A stretch of 64,000 bases of DNA from Aeromicrobium choanae (lineage in GTDB: Bacteria; Actinomycetota; Actinomycetes; Propionibacteriales; Nocardioidaceae), in assembly GCF_900167475.1 (NCBI RefSeq), contig NZ_LT796768.1, positions 3,224,001 through 3,288,000 on the forward strand. The letters run 5' to 3'. Below the pieces are notes generated by a model, which had not been told where the DNA came from, made no database searches, and was given only the letters and a program-made list of their open reading frames with translations. Below are positions 17,297 through 26,788 of this stretch, in pieces (the stretch's first letter is position 1; each line of letters opens with the position of its first letter). The position numbers and the translations under genes are program-made.

Positions 17297-17764
17297 CTAG
17301 TCCTTCACGAGCCGGGCCGGGAAGCCGCCCGTGGCGATCGGTCCCCACGAGGTCGGCGTGATCCGGATGAGGCTCTTGCCCTGGTCGAGCATCGCCTGCC
17401 GGTACTCGTCCCAGTCGGGGTGCTCGCCGGAGATGTTCCTGAAGTACTCCACGAAGGCGTCGAGCGCCTCGGGCACGTCGAGGACCTCGGCCGTGCCGTC
17501 GACCTGCACCCATGCGTCGTTCCACTCGTCCGACAGGACGACCACGCTCACCCGCGGGTCGCGGCGGGCGTTGTGGGCCTTCGCGCGCTCGGGGTAGGTC
17601 GAGATCACGAGGCGGCCCGAGTCGTCGACTCCTCCGGTGACGGGGGAGGCCTGCGGGCTGCCGTCCGCGCGATGGGTGATGAGGATGAATCGGTGGCGCG
17701 GGCGCACGAACTCGAGCAGCCCTGCGAGGTCGACGCGGGTGGTGGTGGCGATGGAAGGCGGCAT
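17297..17764 (-). CDS. PPOX-class F420-dependent enzyme
   Basis: A 155-residue split-barrel flavin/deazaflavin protein of the pyridoxamine-phosphate-oxidase fold, with the pattern common in actinobacterial F420-binding members: HRADGSPQASPVTGGVDD, then ISTYPERAKAHNARRDPRVSV. It probably reduces an unidentified small molecule with F420H2; FMN as cofactor is the alternative. TAGCGT lies six bases before the ATG at 17764, indicating a leaderless transcript. It is divergent from the NUDIX gene with only 33 bp between. Confidence 0.83.
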   Translation of the reverse strand: MPPSIATTTRVDLAGLLEFVRPRHRFILITHRADGSPQASPVTGGVDDSGRLVISTYPERAKAHNARRDPRVSVVVLSDEWNDAWVQVDGTAEVLDVPEALDAFVEYFRNISGEHPDWDEYRQAMLDQGKSLIRITPTSWGPIATGGFPARLVKD

Positions 17765-17797
17765 GGGATCACGCTACGCCCGCGAGATGATGAGGGC

Positions 17798-18196
17798 GTG
17801 CCCGAACCGCCCGTCCTCGCCGCGAGCGCCGTGATCGTCGAGGACGGCCGCATCCTGCTGGTCCGGCGGGGCCGTGACCCGGGCCGCGGGCTGTGGTCGG
17901 TGCCGGGCGGCAAGGTCGAGCCGGGGGAGTCCCTCGAGGCCGCGTGCGCCCGTGAGGTTCTCGAGGAGACCGGCCTGACGGTGACGGTCGGCCACGAGCT
18001 CTGGCTCGTCCGGCTCCCCACCGGGGACGGTCGCGAGTTCGAGATCCACGACTTCGCCGCCACCGCCACCGGCGGGACCCTGCTGGCCGGCGACGACGCG
18101 GACGACGCGGCGTGGTTCCCCCTCGAGCAGCTGGCCGACCTCCCGCTCGTGGACTCACTCCTCGACCACCTGCGGCGGGTGGGCCTAGTGTCGTGA
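17798..18196 (+). CDS. NUDIX hydrolase
   Basis: A 132-residue pyrophosphohydrolase. The Nudix box GX5EX7REUXEEXGU is complete from GGKVEPGESLEAA through REVLEETGL, with metal-binding glutamates in place. The family cleans up nucleotide diphosphate derivatives; the exact substrate is unknown. The GTG at 17798 follows GATGAGG. The size is that of a minimal Nudix domain. Confidence 0.88.
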   Translation: MPEPPVLAASAVIVEDGRILLVRRGRDPGRGLWSVPGGKVEPGESLEAACAREVLEETGLTVTVGHELWLVRLPTGDGREFEIHDFAATATGGTLLAGDDADDAAWFPLEQLADLPLVDSLLDHLRRVGLVS

Positions 18197-18227
18197 GCCA
18201 ACCGCTCGACCTCACCGGAGGTGGCCC

Positions 18228-18872
18228 GTGGCCCCGATCGTCCGAGTCCAGAACTTCATGCTCTCCCGCGACGGGTTCGGCAGCGGGGAGGGCCAGAGTC
18301 TCGAGCGTCCGTTCGGGCACGCCGATCCCGCGGTCCTCGCCGGCTGGATGCTGGCGACCGCCCACTGGCCGGGGCGCCCCGAGCCGGGCGGCACCTACGG
18401 CCTCGACGACTACTTCACCCGCGACTTCGCGAACCACGTCGGCGCGGAGATCATGGGACGCAACAAGTTCGGGCCGCAGCGGGGGCCCTGGGAGGACCAC
18501 GACTGGCGGGGCTGGTGGGGAGACGAGCCGCCGTTCCACACGCCCGTCTTCGTCCTCACGCACCACGAGCGTCCGTCCTTCGCGCTGGGCGACACCACGT
18601 TCCACTTCCTGGAAGCCACGCCCGAGGACGCCCTGGCTCGAGCCATGGAGGCTGCCGACGGGAAGGACGTCCGCATCGGGGGAGGCGTCGCCACGGTGCG
18701 CGAGTTCCTCGAGGCCGACCTGATCGACACGCTGCACGTCGTCGTCGTGCCCACCGAGCTCGGACGGGGCGAGCGCCTGTGGCACGGTCCCGAGGACCTG
18801 CTCGGCCGCTTCCACCATGAGCAGGTCCCCAGCCCGAGCGGGGTGGTGCATCACCTGTTCTGGCGGCGCTGA
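18228..18872 (+). CDS. Dihydrofolate-reductase-like (RibD C-terminal domain) protein
   Basis: A 214-residue RibD-C/DHFR-like reductase with NFMLSRDGFGSGE at the start, IMGRNKFGPQRG in the middle and the nucleotide-binding IGGGVATVREFLEADLID segment. GGAGG precedes the GTG at 18228. It follows the NUDIX gene by 31 bp on the same strand and may share its transcript. The substrate is unknown. Confidence 0.83.
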   Translation: MAPIVRVQNFMLSRDGFGSGEGQSLERPFGHADPAVLAGWMLATAHWPGRPEPGGTYGLDDYFTRDFANHVGAEIMGRNKFGPQRGPWEDHDWRGWWGDEPPFHTPVFVLTHHERPSFALGDTTFHFLEATPEDALARAMEAADGKDVRIGGGVATVREFLEADLIDTLHVVVVPTELGRGERLWHGPEDLLGRFHHEQVPSPSGVVHHLFWRR

Positions 18873-18873
18873 G

Positions 18874-19632
18874 TCAGCCCGCCCGCGAGATCGTGAACGC
18901 GCACAGGAAGCCGATCGTGGCCAGCAGGCCCACGTAGAGGTGCGTGCGCTCGAACGCCTCGGGGATCATCGTGTCGGCGACCATGGCCAAGATGGCGCCG
19001 GCGGCGCTCGCGGTGATGGCGGCGATCGTGGTGGGCGAGGCGTCGTCGAGCAGGAGGCAGCCCGCCATCGCCGCCAGTCCGCTGGCGAGCGCGATCCCGC
19101 CCCAGACGCCGAAGACGTAGCGTGCCGACCGGCCGCTGCGCTTCATGCCCGCGGCGCTGGACAGTCCCTCGGGGAGGTTCGAGACGAAGATGGCCGCCAG
19201 CACGGGCACCCCCACCCCACCGCCGCTCACGAGCGTCAGCCCCAGCACCACCGACTCGGGCACGCCGTCGAGCAGCGCGCCGATCGCGATGGCCGTACCG
19301 CTGCCCGCCTGCTCGTCCTCGGACGCCTGCTCCTCGCCGGAACGCTTCCGGTGGCGGGCGCCGTACCGCGCCAGCACCAGGTTCGCGCCCACGTAGACGA
19401 GCGCGCCGGCGAGGAAGCCGAGCACCGTGGGGGTGAGCCCGCCCAGCTCCTCGGCCTCGTCGACGAGGTCGAAGGACAGTGCCGAGATCAGCACGCCGGC
19501 GCCGAAGGCCATGATCGAGGCCACCACGCGACGCGGCACGTCCACGAGCCACGCGACGGCCGCGCCGATCACCAGTGCACCACCGGCCAGCAGACCCCAC
19601 AGGCCCGCCTCGATCCAGACTGGAACGTCCAT
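18874..19632 (-). CDS. ZIP-family metal transporter
   Basis: A 252-residue inner-membrane protein with about eight hydrophobic segments. A polar cytoplasmic loop (GEEQASEDEQAG) follows the third, as in ZIP proteins. The metal-site motifs appear as LLDGVPESVVLG and SNLPEGLSSAAG; the first His of the canonical HNxPEG is replaced by Asp, so metal selectivity may differ from zinc. The ATG is at 19632. It is convergent with the preceding reductase. Confidence 0.87.
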   Translation of the reverse strand: MDVPVWIEAGLWGLLAGGALVIGAAVAWLVDVPRRVVASIMAFGAGVLISALSFDLVDEAEELGGLTPTVLGFLAGALVYVGANLVLARYGARHRKRSGEEQASEDEQAGSGTAIAIGALLDGVPESVVLGLTLVSGGGVGVPVLAAIFVSNLPEGLSSAAGMKRSGRSARYVFGVWGGIALASGLAAMAGCLLLDDASPTTIAAITASAAGAILAMVADTMIPEAFERTHLYVGLLATIGFLCAFTISRAG

Positions 19633-19764
19633 GCCCCGATGATGTCAGCCGAATCGCCCCGGTGAGCCTCTCCGGGCGCATGATGAGGCGCAGGGACTCC
19701 GGCTCGGTCCCGTATCAGCCGGCAGCGCCGGTCGCTCGTGATCGGTGAGCGAGGAGGTGGACGC

Positions 19765-20763
19765 ATGTCCGTCGACTACTACGTCGCCTGGTGGAACCTG
19801 GAGAACCTCTTCGACGAGGAGAAGGCACCCGCGACGCGGCGCACCGAGAAGGTCCGCCGAGCGCTCGGGAACGACCTCGTCGGCTGGACCCGCACGCTGC
19901 GCAACCGCAAGATCGACCAGCTCGCCTCGGTGATCGCCCAGATGAACGGCGGCGCCGGACCCGACCTGCTGGGCGTGTGCGAGGTGGAGAACCGGTTCGT
20001 GCTCAACCTCCTCGTGGCCAACCTGGAGAAGCGGCTGCCGGGACGCCACTACGGCATCGCCCACGCCGACACCGACGACGCTCGCGGCATCGACGTCGCC
20101 TTCCTGTACGAGACCTCGTTGCTCGAGGTCCCCCCGAGCGAGACGTTCTTTCACGTCGTCATGCGCCGCAACGCCACCCGCGAGCTGGTGCAGGTGAACT
20201 TCCGCACCACGCACGGCGCCCGGACGTGGGCGGTGTTCGGCAACCACTGGCCATCGCGCAGCGGGGGCCAGTTCGAGTCGGCGGGCTACCGCCACATCGC
20301 GGGGGAGACCCTGGCGTACTTCCACGAGCGGGTCCTCGAGGTGCACGGCCCGGAGACGCCGGTGATCGTCCTGGGCGACTTCAACGACGAGCCCTTCGAC
20401 ACCTCGCTCGTCCAGCACGCCCTCAGCACGCGTCAGCGCAAGCGCGTCACCGGTGCGGAGATCCCGCTGCTGTGGAACCTCGCGTGGCCCCTGGCCGGAG
20501 GCAGGGCAGGGCAGCCGGACGGCACCTTCTACTGGCAGAACCAGCCCAACATGCTCGACCAGGTGCTGGTGAACCGTGCGATGACGGGGGACGCCCCCTT
20601 GCGCGTCGACGACTCCTCGGTGGAGATCCTGCGGTTCCCCGGCACGTCGGACGACGGGCCCTACCCGCGGCCCGTGCCGTTCGGCGGGATGGGCCACCCC
20701 ATCGACGAGAACGGGTTCTCCGACCACTTCCCGATCGGGATGCGCGTCACCGAGGCCGACTGA
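19765..20763 (+). CDS. Endonuclease/exonuclease/phosphatase-family protein
   Basis: A 332-residue EEP-fold metal-dependent phosphodiesterase. The hallmark pieces are WNLENLF (Asn), CEVEN (metal Glu), VLGDFND (catalytic Asp-Asn) and SDHFPI (terminal Asp-His). No signal peptide is seen. It could be a nuclease or a phosphoesterase; sequence alone does not decide. GAGGAGG lies upstream of the ATG at 19765, which I prefer to the in-frame GTG at 19738. Confidence 0.85.
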   Translation: MSVDYYVAWWNLENLFDEEKAPATRRTEKVRRALGNDLVGWTRTLRNRKIDQLASVIAQMNGGAGPDLLGVCEVENRFVLNLLVANLEKRLPGRHYGIAHADTDDARGIDVAFLYETSLLEVPPSETFFHVVMRRNATRELVQVNFRTTHGARTWAVFGNHWPSRSGGQFESAGYRHIAGETLAYFHERVLEVHGPETPVIVLGDFNDEPFDTSLVQHALSTRQRKRVTGAEIPLLWNLAWPLAGGRAGQPDGTFYWQNQPNMLDQVLVNRAMTGDAPLRVDDSSVEILRFPGTSDDGPYPRPVPFGGMGHPIDENGFSDHFPIGMRVTEAD

Positions 20764-20769
20764 GCGGCG

Positions 20770-22290
20770 TCAGTTCCCCTTGCCCTTGTTCTTGCCCTTC
20801 GCCTTGCCGTTGTTGCCCTTGCCCGAGTTGCCACTGCCCGAGGACGCCTCGCCGGAACCGGCCGGGGCGGGGGCGGCGACGGGGGCCACGGCGACCGACA
20901 GGGTCACGGTCGAGCCATCGGGGAGTCGCCCGGACTTGTCGACAGCCACGACGTCACCGGTGTCACCGGCGCGCGTGACGTCGTCGCGCTCCACGACGAA
21001 GCCGCGATCCTCCAGCACCGCGGCCGCCTCGGAGAACGGCTTGCCGATGAGGCTCTTCGCGGAGACGCGCACCTTGCCCGAGGCGACCGACAGGGTCACG
21101 GAGGCACCGTCGGTGCCCTCGGTACCGGGGGATGGGGACTGCTCGACCACCTCGCCCTTCGGCGTGCCGGCGACGTCGACGACCTCGGCCCGCGAGGTGA
21201 GTCCCTCGTCCTCGATGCGGTCGGCGGCGGCGGAGGCCTGGAGCCCGACGACGTCCGGCACCACCGGTGCTCCACCGAACAGCAGCTCGCGGCCACCCAG
21301 CAGCAGCGCCGCGACCAGCACCGCCGTGCCGACCGCGGCGTAGGCGACCACCGGCCGCCGCCGGCGAGGGGTGACGACAGCCTTCTCCGTGGCGGTCGCG
21401 AGGGGGACGCCGGTCTCGACGGCTGCGCGCGCGGGCATCGGCACCGCGAAGGTGGCGGGGAGGTCGATCGAGGAGGCGGCACCGATGGCGGCCGCGCGTC
21501 GAGCCACGTCGGCCGCCGTCGCCGGACGCTCCTGCGGCTTCTTCGCCGTCATCGCGATGATGAGCTCCTGGACCTCCACGGGTACAGAGGGATCGAACGG
21601 GGGCAGCTCGTCGTGCAGCTGCGCCATGGCCGTGGCGATGTGGGTGTCGCGGCGGAAGGGCGACCGGCCCGTCAGGCAGTGGTACGCGACCACCCCGAGG
21701 GCGTAGACGTCCGACTGCGGCGTCGCGCTCCTCCCGCGCACCTGCTCGGGACTGATGTAGTCGGTGGTGCCCACGAGGGAGCCCGTGTCCGTCAGCGGCT
21801 CGCTCGTGGCGGCCTGCGCGATCCCGAAGTCGACGAGGACCGTCCGTCCGGCCGGGGTCAGCATGATGTTCGCCGGCTTCAGGTCGCGGTGGACGATGCC
21901 GGCGTCGTGCGCGGCCTGGAGCCCGTCGGCCACCTGCTCCACGACGGACATCACCTGCTCCGGCGGCATCGGGCCGCGCTCCTTCAGCAGCTGGCTCAGG
22001 GAGTGCCCCTCCACGTACTGCATGACGATGAAGGTGGACCCCTCCGGCGTGGAGTCGTCCTCGACGTAGTCGAAGACCTGGGCGACGCCGGGATGGTGGA
22101 TCGACGCGGCGAGATGGGCCTCGCTGCGCATCCGCGCCCGGCCCACGTCGTCGCCGCCCTGATCGCTGCGCAGCACCTTGACGGCCACGGTCCGCCCGAG
22201 CACGGTGTCCGTGGCCCGGTGGACCGCGCCCATGCCTCCGGAGCCCACGATCTCGTCCAGCGCATACCGCTGGTTCAGTCGCACGGCCAT
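20770..22290 (-). CDS. Serine/threonine protein kinase with two PASTA domains
   Basis: A 506-residue PknB-type kinase. It has the glycine loop GSGGMGAV, catalytic Lys38, HRDLKPAN (Asp136), DFG at 154-156 and an activation loop ending GTTDYISPEQ. One transmembrane helix (about 314-332) leads to two extracellular PASTA domains (about 342-408 and 410-475), which in this family sense cell-wall fragments. The last 28 residues are an unusual Gly/Lys/Asn-rich tail. Most relatives carry three or four PASTA domains. The gene stands alone with a palindrome 11 bp before its start. Confidence 0.94.
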   Translation of the reverse strand: MAVRLNQRYALDEIVGSGGMGAVHRATDTVLGRTVAVKVLRSDQGGDDVGRARMRSEAHLAASIHHPGVAQVFDYVEDDSTPEGSTFIVMQYVEGHSLSQLLKERGPMPPEQVMSVVEQVADGLQAAHDAGIVHRDLKPANIMLTPAGRTVLVDFGIAQAATSEPLTDTGSLVGTTDYISPEQVRGRSATPQSDVYALGVVAYHCLTGRSPFRRDTHIATAMAQLHDELPPFDPSVPVEVQELIIAMTAKKPQERPATAADVARRAAAIGAASSIDLPATFAVPMPARAAVETGVPLATATEKAVVTPRRRRPVVAYAAVGTAVLVAALLLGGRELLFGGAPVVPDVVGLQASAAADRIEDEGLTSRAEVVDVAGTPKGEVVEQSPSPGTEGTDGASVTLSVASGKVRVSAKSLIGKPFSEAAAVLEDRGFVVERDDVTRAGDTGDVVAVDKSGRLPDGSTVTLSVAVAPVAAPAPAGSGEASSGSGNSGKGNNGKAKGKNKGKGN

Positions 22291-22301
22291 GTCTGAACCC
22301 T

Positions 22302-22317
22302 AGGACGGCGCCGTCCT
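22302..22317. promoter_or_regulatory. 16-bp perfect palindrome upstream of the PASTA kinase
   Basis: AGGACGGCGCCGTCCT is a perfect palindrome in the 112-bp divergent gap between the kinase and the GAF-ANTAR gene. It may be an operator or a hairpin in the kinase leader. TAGTGT at about 22339 is a likely -10 for the GAF-ANTAR gene. Confidence 0.4.
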
Positions 22318-22402
22318 GCCTGCATGGGAGCGTGGGCGTAGTGTGGAATCGACGTGTTGAGAGGGACCCCAAGGATGGGTCCTGGCGGAGAGGCTGTGAC
22401 CC

Positions 22403-23149
22403 ATGACCACGGATTCACCCGCAGGACCGCCCGAGGCGCCCGGGCCGCCCGAGGACGCCGAACGGACCCGACGGCGCGACCCGCTCGACCTGGCCCAGAC
22501 CGTCCTGGCCCTCCACGAGGCCGCTGACAGCGACGAGACGATCGAGCGCATCGCGGCCTACTCGCGCGCCGCGGTCGGCTGCGACGACGCCGGGGTCATG
22601 CTGCTGCTCGGACGCAACCAGGTCGACACGGCCGGCGCCACCAGCGACACGGTCGTCCGGGCCCACGATCTGCAGATCAAGCTCGACGAAGGACCCTGCC
22701 TCGCCGCCCTCGAGCACACCGAGACCATCTACCGCGTCGAGGACACCACGACGGACACCCAGTGGCCCCGGTGGAGCGCCGCCGTGGCCGACCTGGGATA
22801 CCGCAGCGTGCTCAGCGTCCCGCTGGCCACCAAGAGCCGCCGGTACGGCTCCCTCAACGTCTACGCGTTCGAGCCACGGGCGTTCGACCAGGACGACATG
22901 GCCGTGACGATGATCCTGGCCCGGCACGCGTCCGCGTCCCTGGCGGCCAACCTCGACATCGAGGGACTGCGCAAGGCTGTGGACGCCCGCAAGCTCATCG
23001 GCATCGCGATGGGCATGATCATGGAGCGCTACGGCATCGACGCCGATCGCGCGTTCGACGTGCTGCGCCGGCTCTCGCAGGCCGAGAACATCAAGCTGCG
23101 CGACGTCGCCCGCCAGGTGGTCGAGGATCGCGGTCTGTCCCACGACTGA
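22403..23149 (+). CDS. GAF-ANTAR domain regulator 1
   Basis: A 248-residue protein with a disordered Pro-rich start, a GAF sensor domain (about 40-185, containing LDEGPCLAALEH) and a C-terminal ANTAR domain (about 192-245, ARKLIGIAMGMIMERYGIDADRAFDVL). ANTAR domains bind paired RNA hairpins and prevent termination of transcription. The GAF ligand is unknown. The ATG follows GGCGGAGAGG. A paralogue follows 42 bp downstream, so the pair is probably one transcript. Confidence 0.9.
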   Translation: MTTDSPAGPPEAPGPPEDAERTRRRDPLDLAQTVLALHEAADSDETIERIAAYSRAAVGCDDAGVMLLLGRNQVDTAGATSDTVVRAHDLQIKLDEGPCLAALEHTETIYRVEDTTTDTQWPRWSAAVADLGYRSVLSVPLATKSRRYGSLNVYAFEPRAFDQDDMAVTMILARHASASLAANLDIEGLRKAVDARKLIGIAMGMIMERYGIDADRAFDVLRRLSQAENIKLRDVARQVVEDRGLSHD

Positions 23150-23191
23150 AGGCGCCAGCATCATCAGCCGGACCGGGACGGGGGCTCCCAG

Positions 23192-23899
23192 ATGACCGAG
23201 ACCTACGATCGCGTGATCTCCCGGCTCGCGGCCATCCTCGCCTCGCTGCAGGACGTCGAGCCCCTCGTCGAGCGGCTGTGCGAGGCGGGTCGCCAGGTGC
23301 TCCGCGCCGACGGTGCCTCGATCGTGCTGCCTGCCCAGTCGGACCTGCTGGTGACCGCGTGCGCCACCGACGAGCTGGCCGCGACCCTGGAGGACCTCCA
23401 GACGGTGGTCGGCGAGGGCCCCACGACCACCGCCCTGGCCTCAGGCGACGCCAGCAGTGCCGACGTCGCGGATGGCGCCGACGCGGCGTGGCCCCTGTTC
23501 CACGAGCGCCTCGTCCAGCTCGGCTTCGCGGGTGTGGTCACGTCGGTGCCCCTGATCTTCGAGCACCACACGGTCGGCGTCCTGAGTGTGCATCGGCAGT
23601 CGCCGGCCGAGCTCGAGGCGGGCGTCCACCGGTTCCTCGGTGCGGCGCTGGGCGCGGCACTCCTGGAGGACCCGGCGAACGCGCTCGGAGGCGGATCCCA
23701 CGAGGACGGGTGGTACTCACAGGCGAGGGTGCACCAGGCCACGGGTATGGTCGTCGCCCAGGTCGGGGTGCGCCCCACGGACGCCATCGCGCTGCTACGG
23801 GCGCAGGCGTTCTCGGCAGGAACCACGTTGCTCGAGGTGGCCGACCACGTTCTCGAACGCCAGATCAACTTTCGGAACTTCACGGTGGAGGGTGACTGA
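23192..23899 (+). CDS. GAF-ANTAR domain regulator 2
   Basis: A 235-residue paralogue of the upstream protein: a GAF domain (about 10-160, with VVGEGPTTTALASG in the ligand-pocket region) and an ANTAR domain (about 172-230, ARVHQATGMVVAQVGVRPTDAIALL). The two share domain order but little exact sequence, so the duplication is old or they were assembled separately. It probably acts on RNA as an antiterminator. An ATG preceded by CGGGGGCTCCC marks the start. Confidence 0.88.
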   Translation: MTETYDRVISRLAAILASLQDVEPLVERLCEAGRQVLRADGASIVLPAQSDLLVTACATDELAATLEDLQTVVGEGPTTTALASGDASSADVADGADAAWPLFHERLVQLGFAGVVTSVPLIFEHHTVGVLSVHRQSPAELEAGVHRFLGAALGAALLEDPANALGGGSHEDGWYSQARVHQATGMVVAQVGVRPTDAIALLRAQAFSAGTTLLEVADHVLERQINFRNFTVEGD

Positions 23900-23900
23900 C

Positions 23901-23990
23901 ATGGACACCAGCAACGCCGCTCGCGCATCGGCGCGAGCATCAGCGGAGCTCCTCGACCTCCGCCACGCGGACGCGCAGGCCCGATCCTGA
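23901..23990 (+). CDS. Possible 29-residue small protein
   Basis: An ATG two bases after the upstream stop, with GGTGGAGGG as a possible ribosome site, opens a 29-codon frame with Ala/Arg repeats (ARASARASAE). It would be translationally linked to the GAF-ANTAR gene. I do not recognise it, and its composition could equally be chance in GC-rich DNA. Confidence 0.25.
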   Translation: MDTSNAARASARASAELLDLRHADAQARS

Positions 23991-24025
23991 GCGCTCCGGT
24001 CGGTCGGGTCCCCGAGTCCGGTCAG

Positions 24026-25495
24026 GTGCACTCGGTCCGTGCCGCGCTGAAGTCCCCGCGCCTCCTGCGCACCGAGGTCCTGGCCGGCCTCGTCGTCGCG
24101 CTGGCCCTCATCCCCGAGGCGATCTCCTTCTCGATCATCGCCGGCGTCGACCCCCAGGTCGGCCTGTTCGCCTCGTTCACGATGGCCGTGACCGTGGCGA
24201 TCCTGGGCGGCCGCCCGGCGATGATCTCGGCGGCCACCGGGGCGGTCGCGCTCGTGGTGGCGCCCGTGATGCGCGACCACGGCTTCGACTACCTGATCGC
24301 CACCGTCATCCTCGGCGGGCTGATCCAGATCCTGCTCGCCGTCGCGGGTGTCGCGAAGCTCATGCGCTTCATCCCGCGCTCGGTGATGGTCGGCTTCGTC
24401 AACTCCCTGGCGATCCTCATCCTCCTGGCGCAGATCCCGCACCTGGTCGACGTCCCGGCTCTCGTCTACCCGATGGTGGCCGCGGGACTGCTCGTCATCG
24501 TGCTCCTCCCGCGGGTCACGACCGTGGTGCCGGCGCCCCTGGTGGCGATCGTGGTCCTCACCGCGATCACCGTCGTGGCCGCGCTCAACGTGCCGAACGT
24601 CGGCGACGAGGGCGAGCTGCCCAGCAGCCTGCCGGCGCTGTTCACCCCGGACGTGCCCTGGACGCTCGAGACGCTGCGGATCGTCGCGCCCTACGCGGTG
24701 GGGATGGCGCTCGTCGGCCTGATGGAGTCGCTCATGACGGCCAAGCTCGTCGATGACATCACCGACACCCACTCGGACAAGACGCGCGAGTCGTGGGGCC
24801 AGGGCGTCGCCAACGTGGTCACCGGGTTCTTCGGTGGCATGGGCGGGTGCGCGATGATCGGGCAGACGATGATCAACGTGAAGGTGTCGGGCGCGCGCAC
24901 GCGGATCTCCACCTTCCTCGCCGGCGTCTTCCTGCTGGTCCTCGTGGTCGGCTTCGGCGACGCGGTCGCCACGATCCCGATGGCCGCCCTCGTGGCCGTG
25001 ATGATCATGGTGTCGGTGGGCACGTTCGACTGGCACAGCGTCGCCCCCGCCACCCTGCGCCGGATGCCGCGCAGCGAGACCCTCGTGATGGTGGTGACCG
25101 TCGCGGTGGTGGTGGCGACCGAGAACCTCGCGATCGGCGTGGTCGCCGGCGTCGTGGTCGCGTCGGTGCTGTTCGCACGGCGGGTGGCCCACTTCACCGA
25201 GGTCATCGACGTCGCCCAGCCCGATCCCGACACGCGCGTCTACAAGGTCGTGGGGGAGCTGTTCTTCGCCTCCAGCAACGATCTCGTCTACCAGTTCGAC
25301 TACGCCGGGGATCCGCGGAACATCGTCATCGACCTGTCGGAGTCCCACATCTGGGACGCCTCGAGCGTCGCCGCGCTCGACGCGATCGAGACGAAGTACG
25401 CGGCCAAGGGCAAGTCCGTCACGATCCGCGGGCTCAACGAGGCGAGTCAGGAGCGCCACGCGCGCCTCGCCGGCCACCTGGACGCGGGGGAGTGA
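24026..25495 (+). CDS. SulP-family inorganic anion transporter with STAS domain
   Basis: A 489-residue inner-membrane transporter: about 10-12 hydrophobic segments (residues 15-385), then a cytoplasmic STAS domain (about 390-485, [24 protein letters not shown]). The family signature region [19 protein letters not shown] is present, as is [16 protein letters not shown]. Members carry sulfate, bicarbonate or dicarboxylates; the substrate cannot be read here. The start is a GTG at 24026; no ATG lies upstream in frame. Confidence 0.9.
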   Translation: MHSVRAALKSPRLLRTEVLAGLVVALALIPEAISFSIIAGVDPQVGLFASFTMAVTVAILGGRPAMISAATGAVALVVAPVMRDHGFDYLIATVILGGLIQILLAVAGVAKLMRFIPRSVMVGFVNSLAILILLAQIPHLVDVPALVYPMVAAGLLVIVLLPRVTTVVPAPLVAIVVLTAITVVAALNVPNVGDEGELPSSLPALFTPDVPWTLETLRIVAPYAVGMALVGLMESLMTAKLVDDITDTHSDKTRESWGQGVANVVTGFFGGMGGCAMIGQTMINVKVSGARTRISTFLAGVFLLVLVVGFGDAVATIPMAALVAVMIMVSVGTFDWHSVAPATLRRMPRSETLVMVVTVAVVVATENLAIGVVAGVVVASVLFARRVAHFTEVIDVAQPDPDTRVYKVVGELFFASSNDLVYQFDYAGDPRNIVIDLSESHIWDASSVAALDAIETKYAAKGKSVTIRGLNEASQERHARLAGHLDAGE

Positions 25496-26788
25496 CTACG
25501 TGCCGTGGCCCCGGCCCACCATGCGCGGTCCGGTGAGCCGGCGCTCCAGCCGGTCCGTCTCGCGCTTGAGCGGCCGAGCGATGTACTGGCCCAGGATCAC
25601 CCCCGACGCCAGCGCGAGCGCGGTGGCCAGCGCGGACGCCAGCTCGAGCACCCCGTCCTGGTCCTGCGCGAGCTGCGCCAGCCCGCGGTAGATCTCCAGG
25701 CCCGGCAGCAGGGGAACGAGGGCCGGAACGACGACGACCAGGGGCGGCACCCGGAACCGGCCCGCCGCGAGATGGCACACGGCCCCGATCGTGACGGCTG
25801 CGGCTGCGGCTCCCCAGGTCCGGCCGACCGCCGTGCTGTCGACGGCCAGCAGGACGGCTTGGCCCAGGCCGCCGACGATCGCCACGGCCAGGAGCGCTCG
25901 CAGCGGCGCGTACGAGGAGTAGGCGTACGCCGACGCGGCCAGGGCCGCGCCCACCACCGTGATGCCGGCCTCGGCCAGGCCGACCGATCCCACGGTGATG
26001 TTCACGAGCTCGACCCCGAGCAGGTCACCGAGGGTCAGGCCCGCCCCCACCCCAGCGATGATGCCCAGCGTGTTGAGGAAGGCGTCGATGACGCGCGCCG
26101 CCGCCGTCACGGGGAAGCCGGTGAGCGCGTCCTGGGTGGCACCGAGGATGCCGACGCCCGCCAGGAGCATCACGATGCCCGACGTGACGACGCGCGACGG
26201 ATTCACGTCGAGCGCCGTGGCGGACGCGACCACGGCGACCAGCGTGGCGACGAAGCCGCCCGCCGCGTGCTGGTAGAAGGCCGGGATCCGCTGCGGAGGC
26301 AGCAGCCGCTGGGTCGCATCGATGCCGCACGCGGCGATGAACGCGAGCAGGCAGACCAGCGCATCGCCGCCGAGGGTGAGCGCGATGCCGACGCCCATGA
26401 CACCCCAGCCGACCGTCACCGACCACCGCTTCCGCCCGTGGCCCGTCGACACGATGCGGGCCACGCGCTCGTGCGCCTCGTCCCGGGTGATCTCACCGGC
26501 GATCAGAGCGGACACGGTGTGGTCGACGTCCGTGAGGTCGGCGTAGTCGACGGGGCGGCGGTTCAGCCGACGGACCTGGAGGGCGGCCGGCTCGTCGCGG
26601 CGCGGCTGGTGACGCAGCGTGAGCTCGACGAACGTCACGTCCGCCGAGACGTTCCGCACCCCACAGGCGTGGGTGACGTCCATCATCGTGGCGGTCACGT
26701 CGGCGGCGCCCGCCCCCGAGGACAGCAGGACCTCGCCGATCCGCAACGCGAGGTCCAGCGTCTCGTAGACCTCGCGCCGTTCGGTCAT
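25496..26788 (-). CDS. ThrE-like threonine/serine exporter family protein
   Basis: A 430-residue inner-membrane protein with a soluble N-terminal domain (about 1-135, including SSGAGAADVTATMMDV) and about ten hydrophobic segments. This is the fused ThrE layout known from Corynebacterium, which exports threonine and serine using the proton gradient. It is the last gene of the antiporter-dipeptidase operon, overlapping the dipeptidase by 4 bp, so export of excess amino acids from peptides is a reasonable inferred role. The ATG is at 26788. Confidence 0.85.
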   Translation of the reverse strand: MTERREVYETLDLALRIGEVLLSSGAGAADVTATMMDVTHACGVRNVSADVTFVELTLRHQPRRDEPAALQVRRLNRRPVDYADLTDVDHTVSALIAGEITRDEAHERVARIVSTGHGRKRWSVTVGWGVMGVGIALTLGGDALVCLLAFIAACGIDATQRLLPPQRIPAFYQHAAGGFVATLVAVVASATALDVNPSRVVTSGIVMLLAGVGILGATQDALTGFPVTAAARVIDAFLNTLGIIAGVGAGLTLGDLLGVELVNITVGSVGLAEAGITVVGAALAASAYAYSSYAPLRALLAVAIVGGLGQAVLLAVDSTAVGRTWGAAAAAVTIGAVCHLAAGRFRVPPLVVVVPALVPLLPGLEIYRGLAQLAQDQDGVLELASALATALALASGVILGQYIARPLKRETDRLERRLTGPRMVGRGHGT

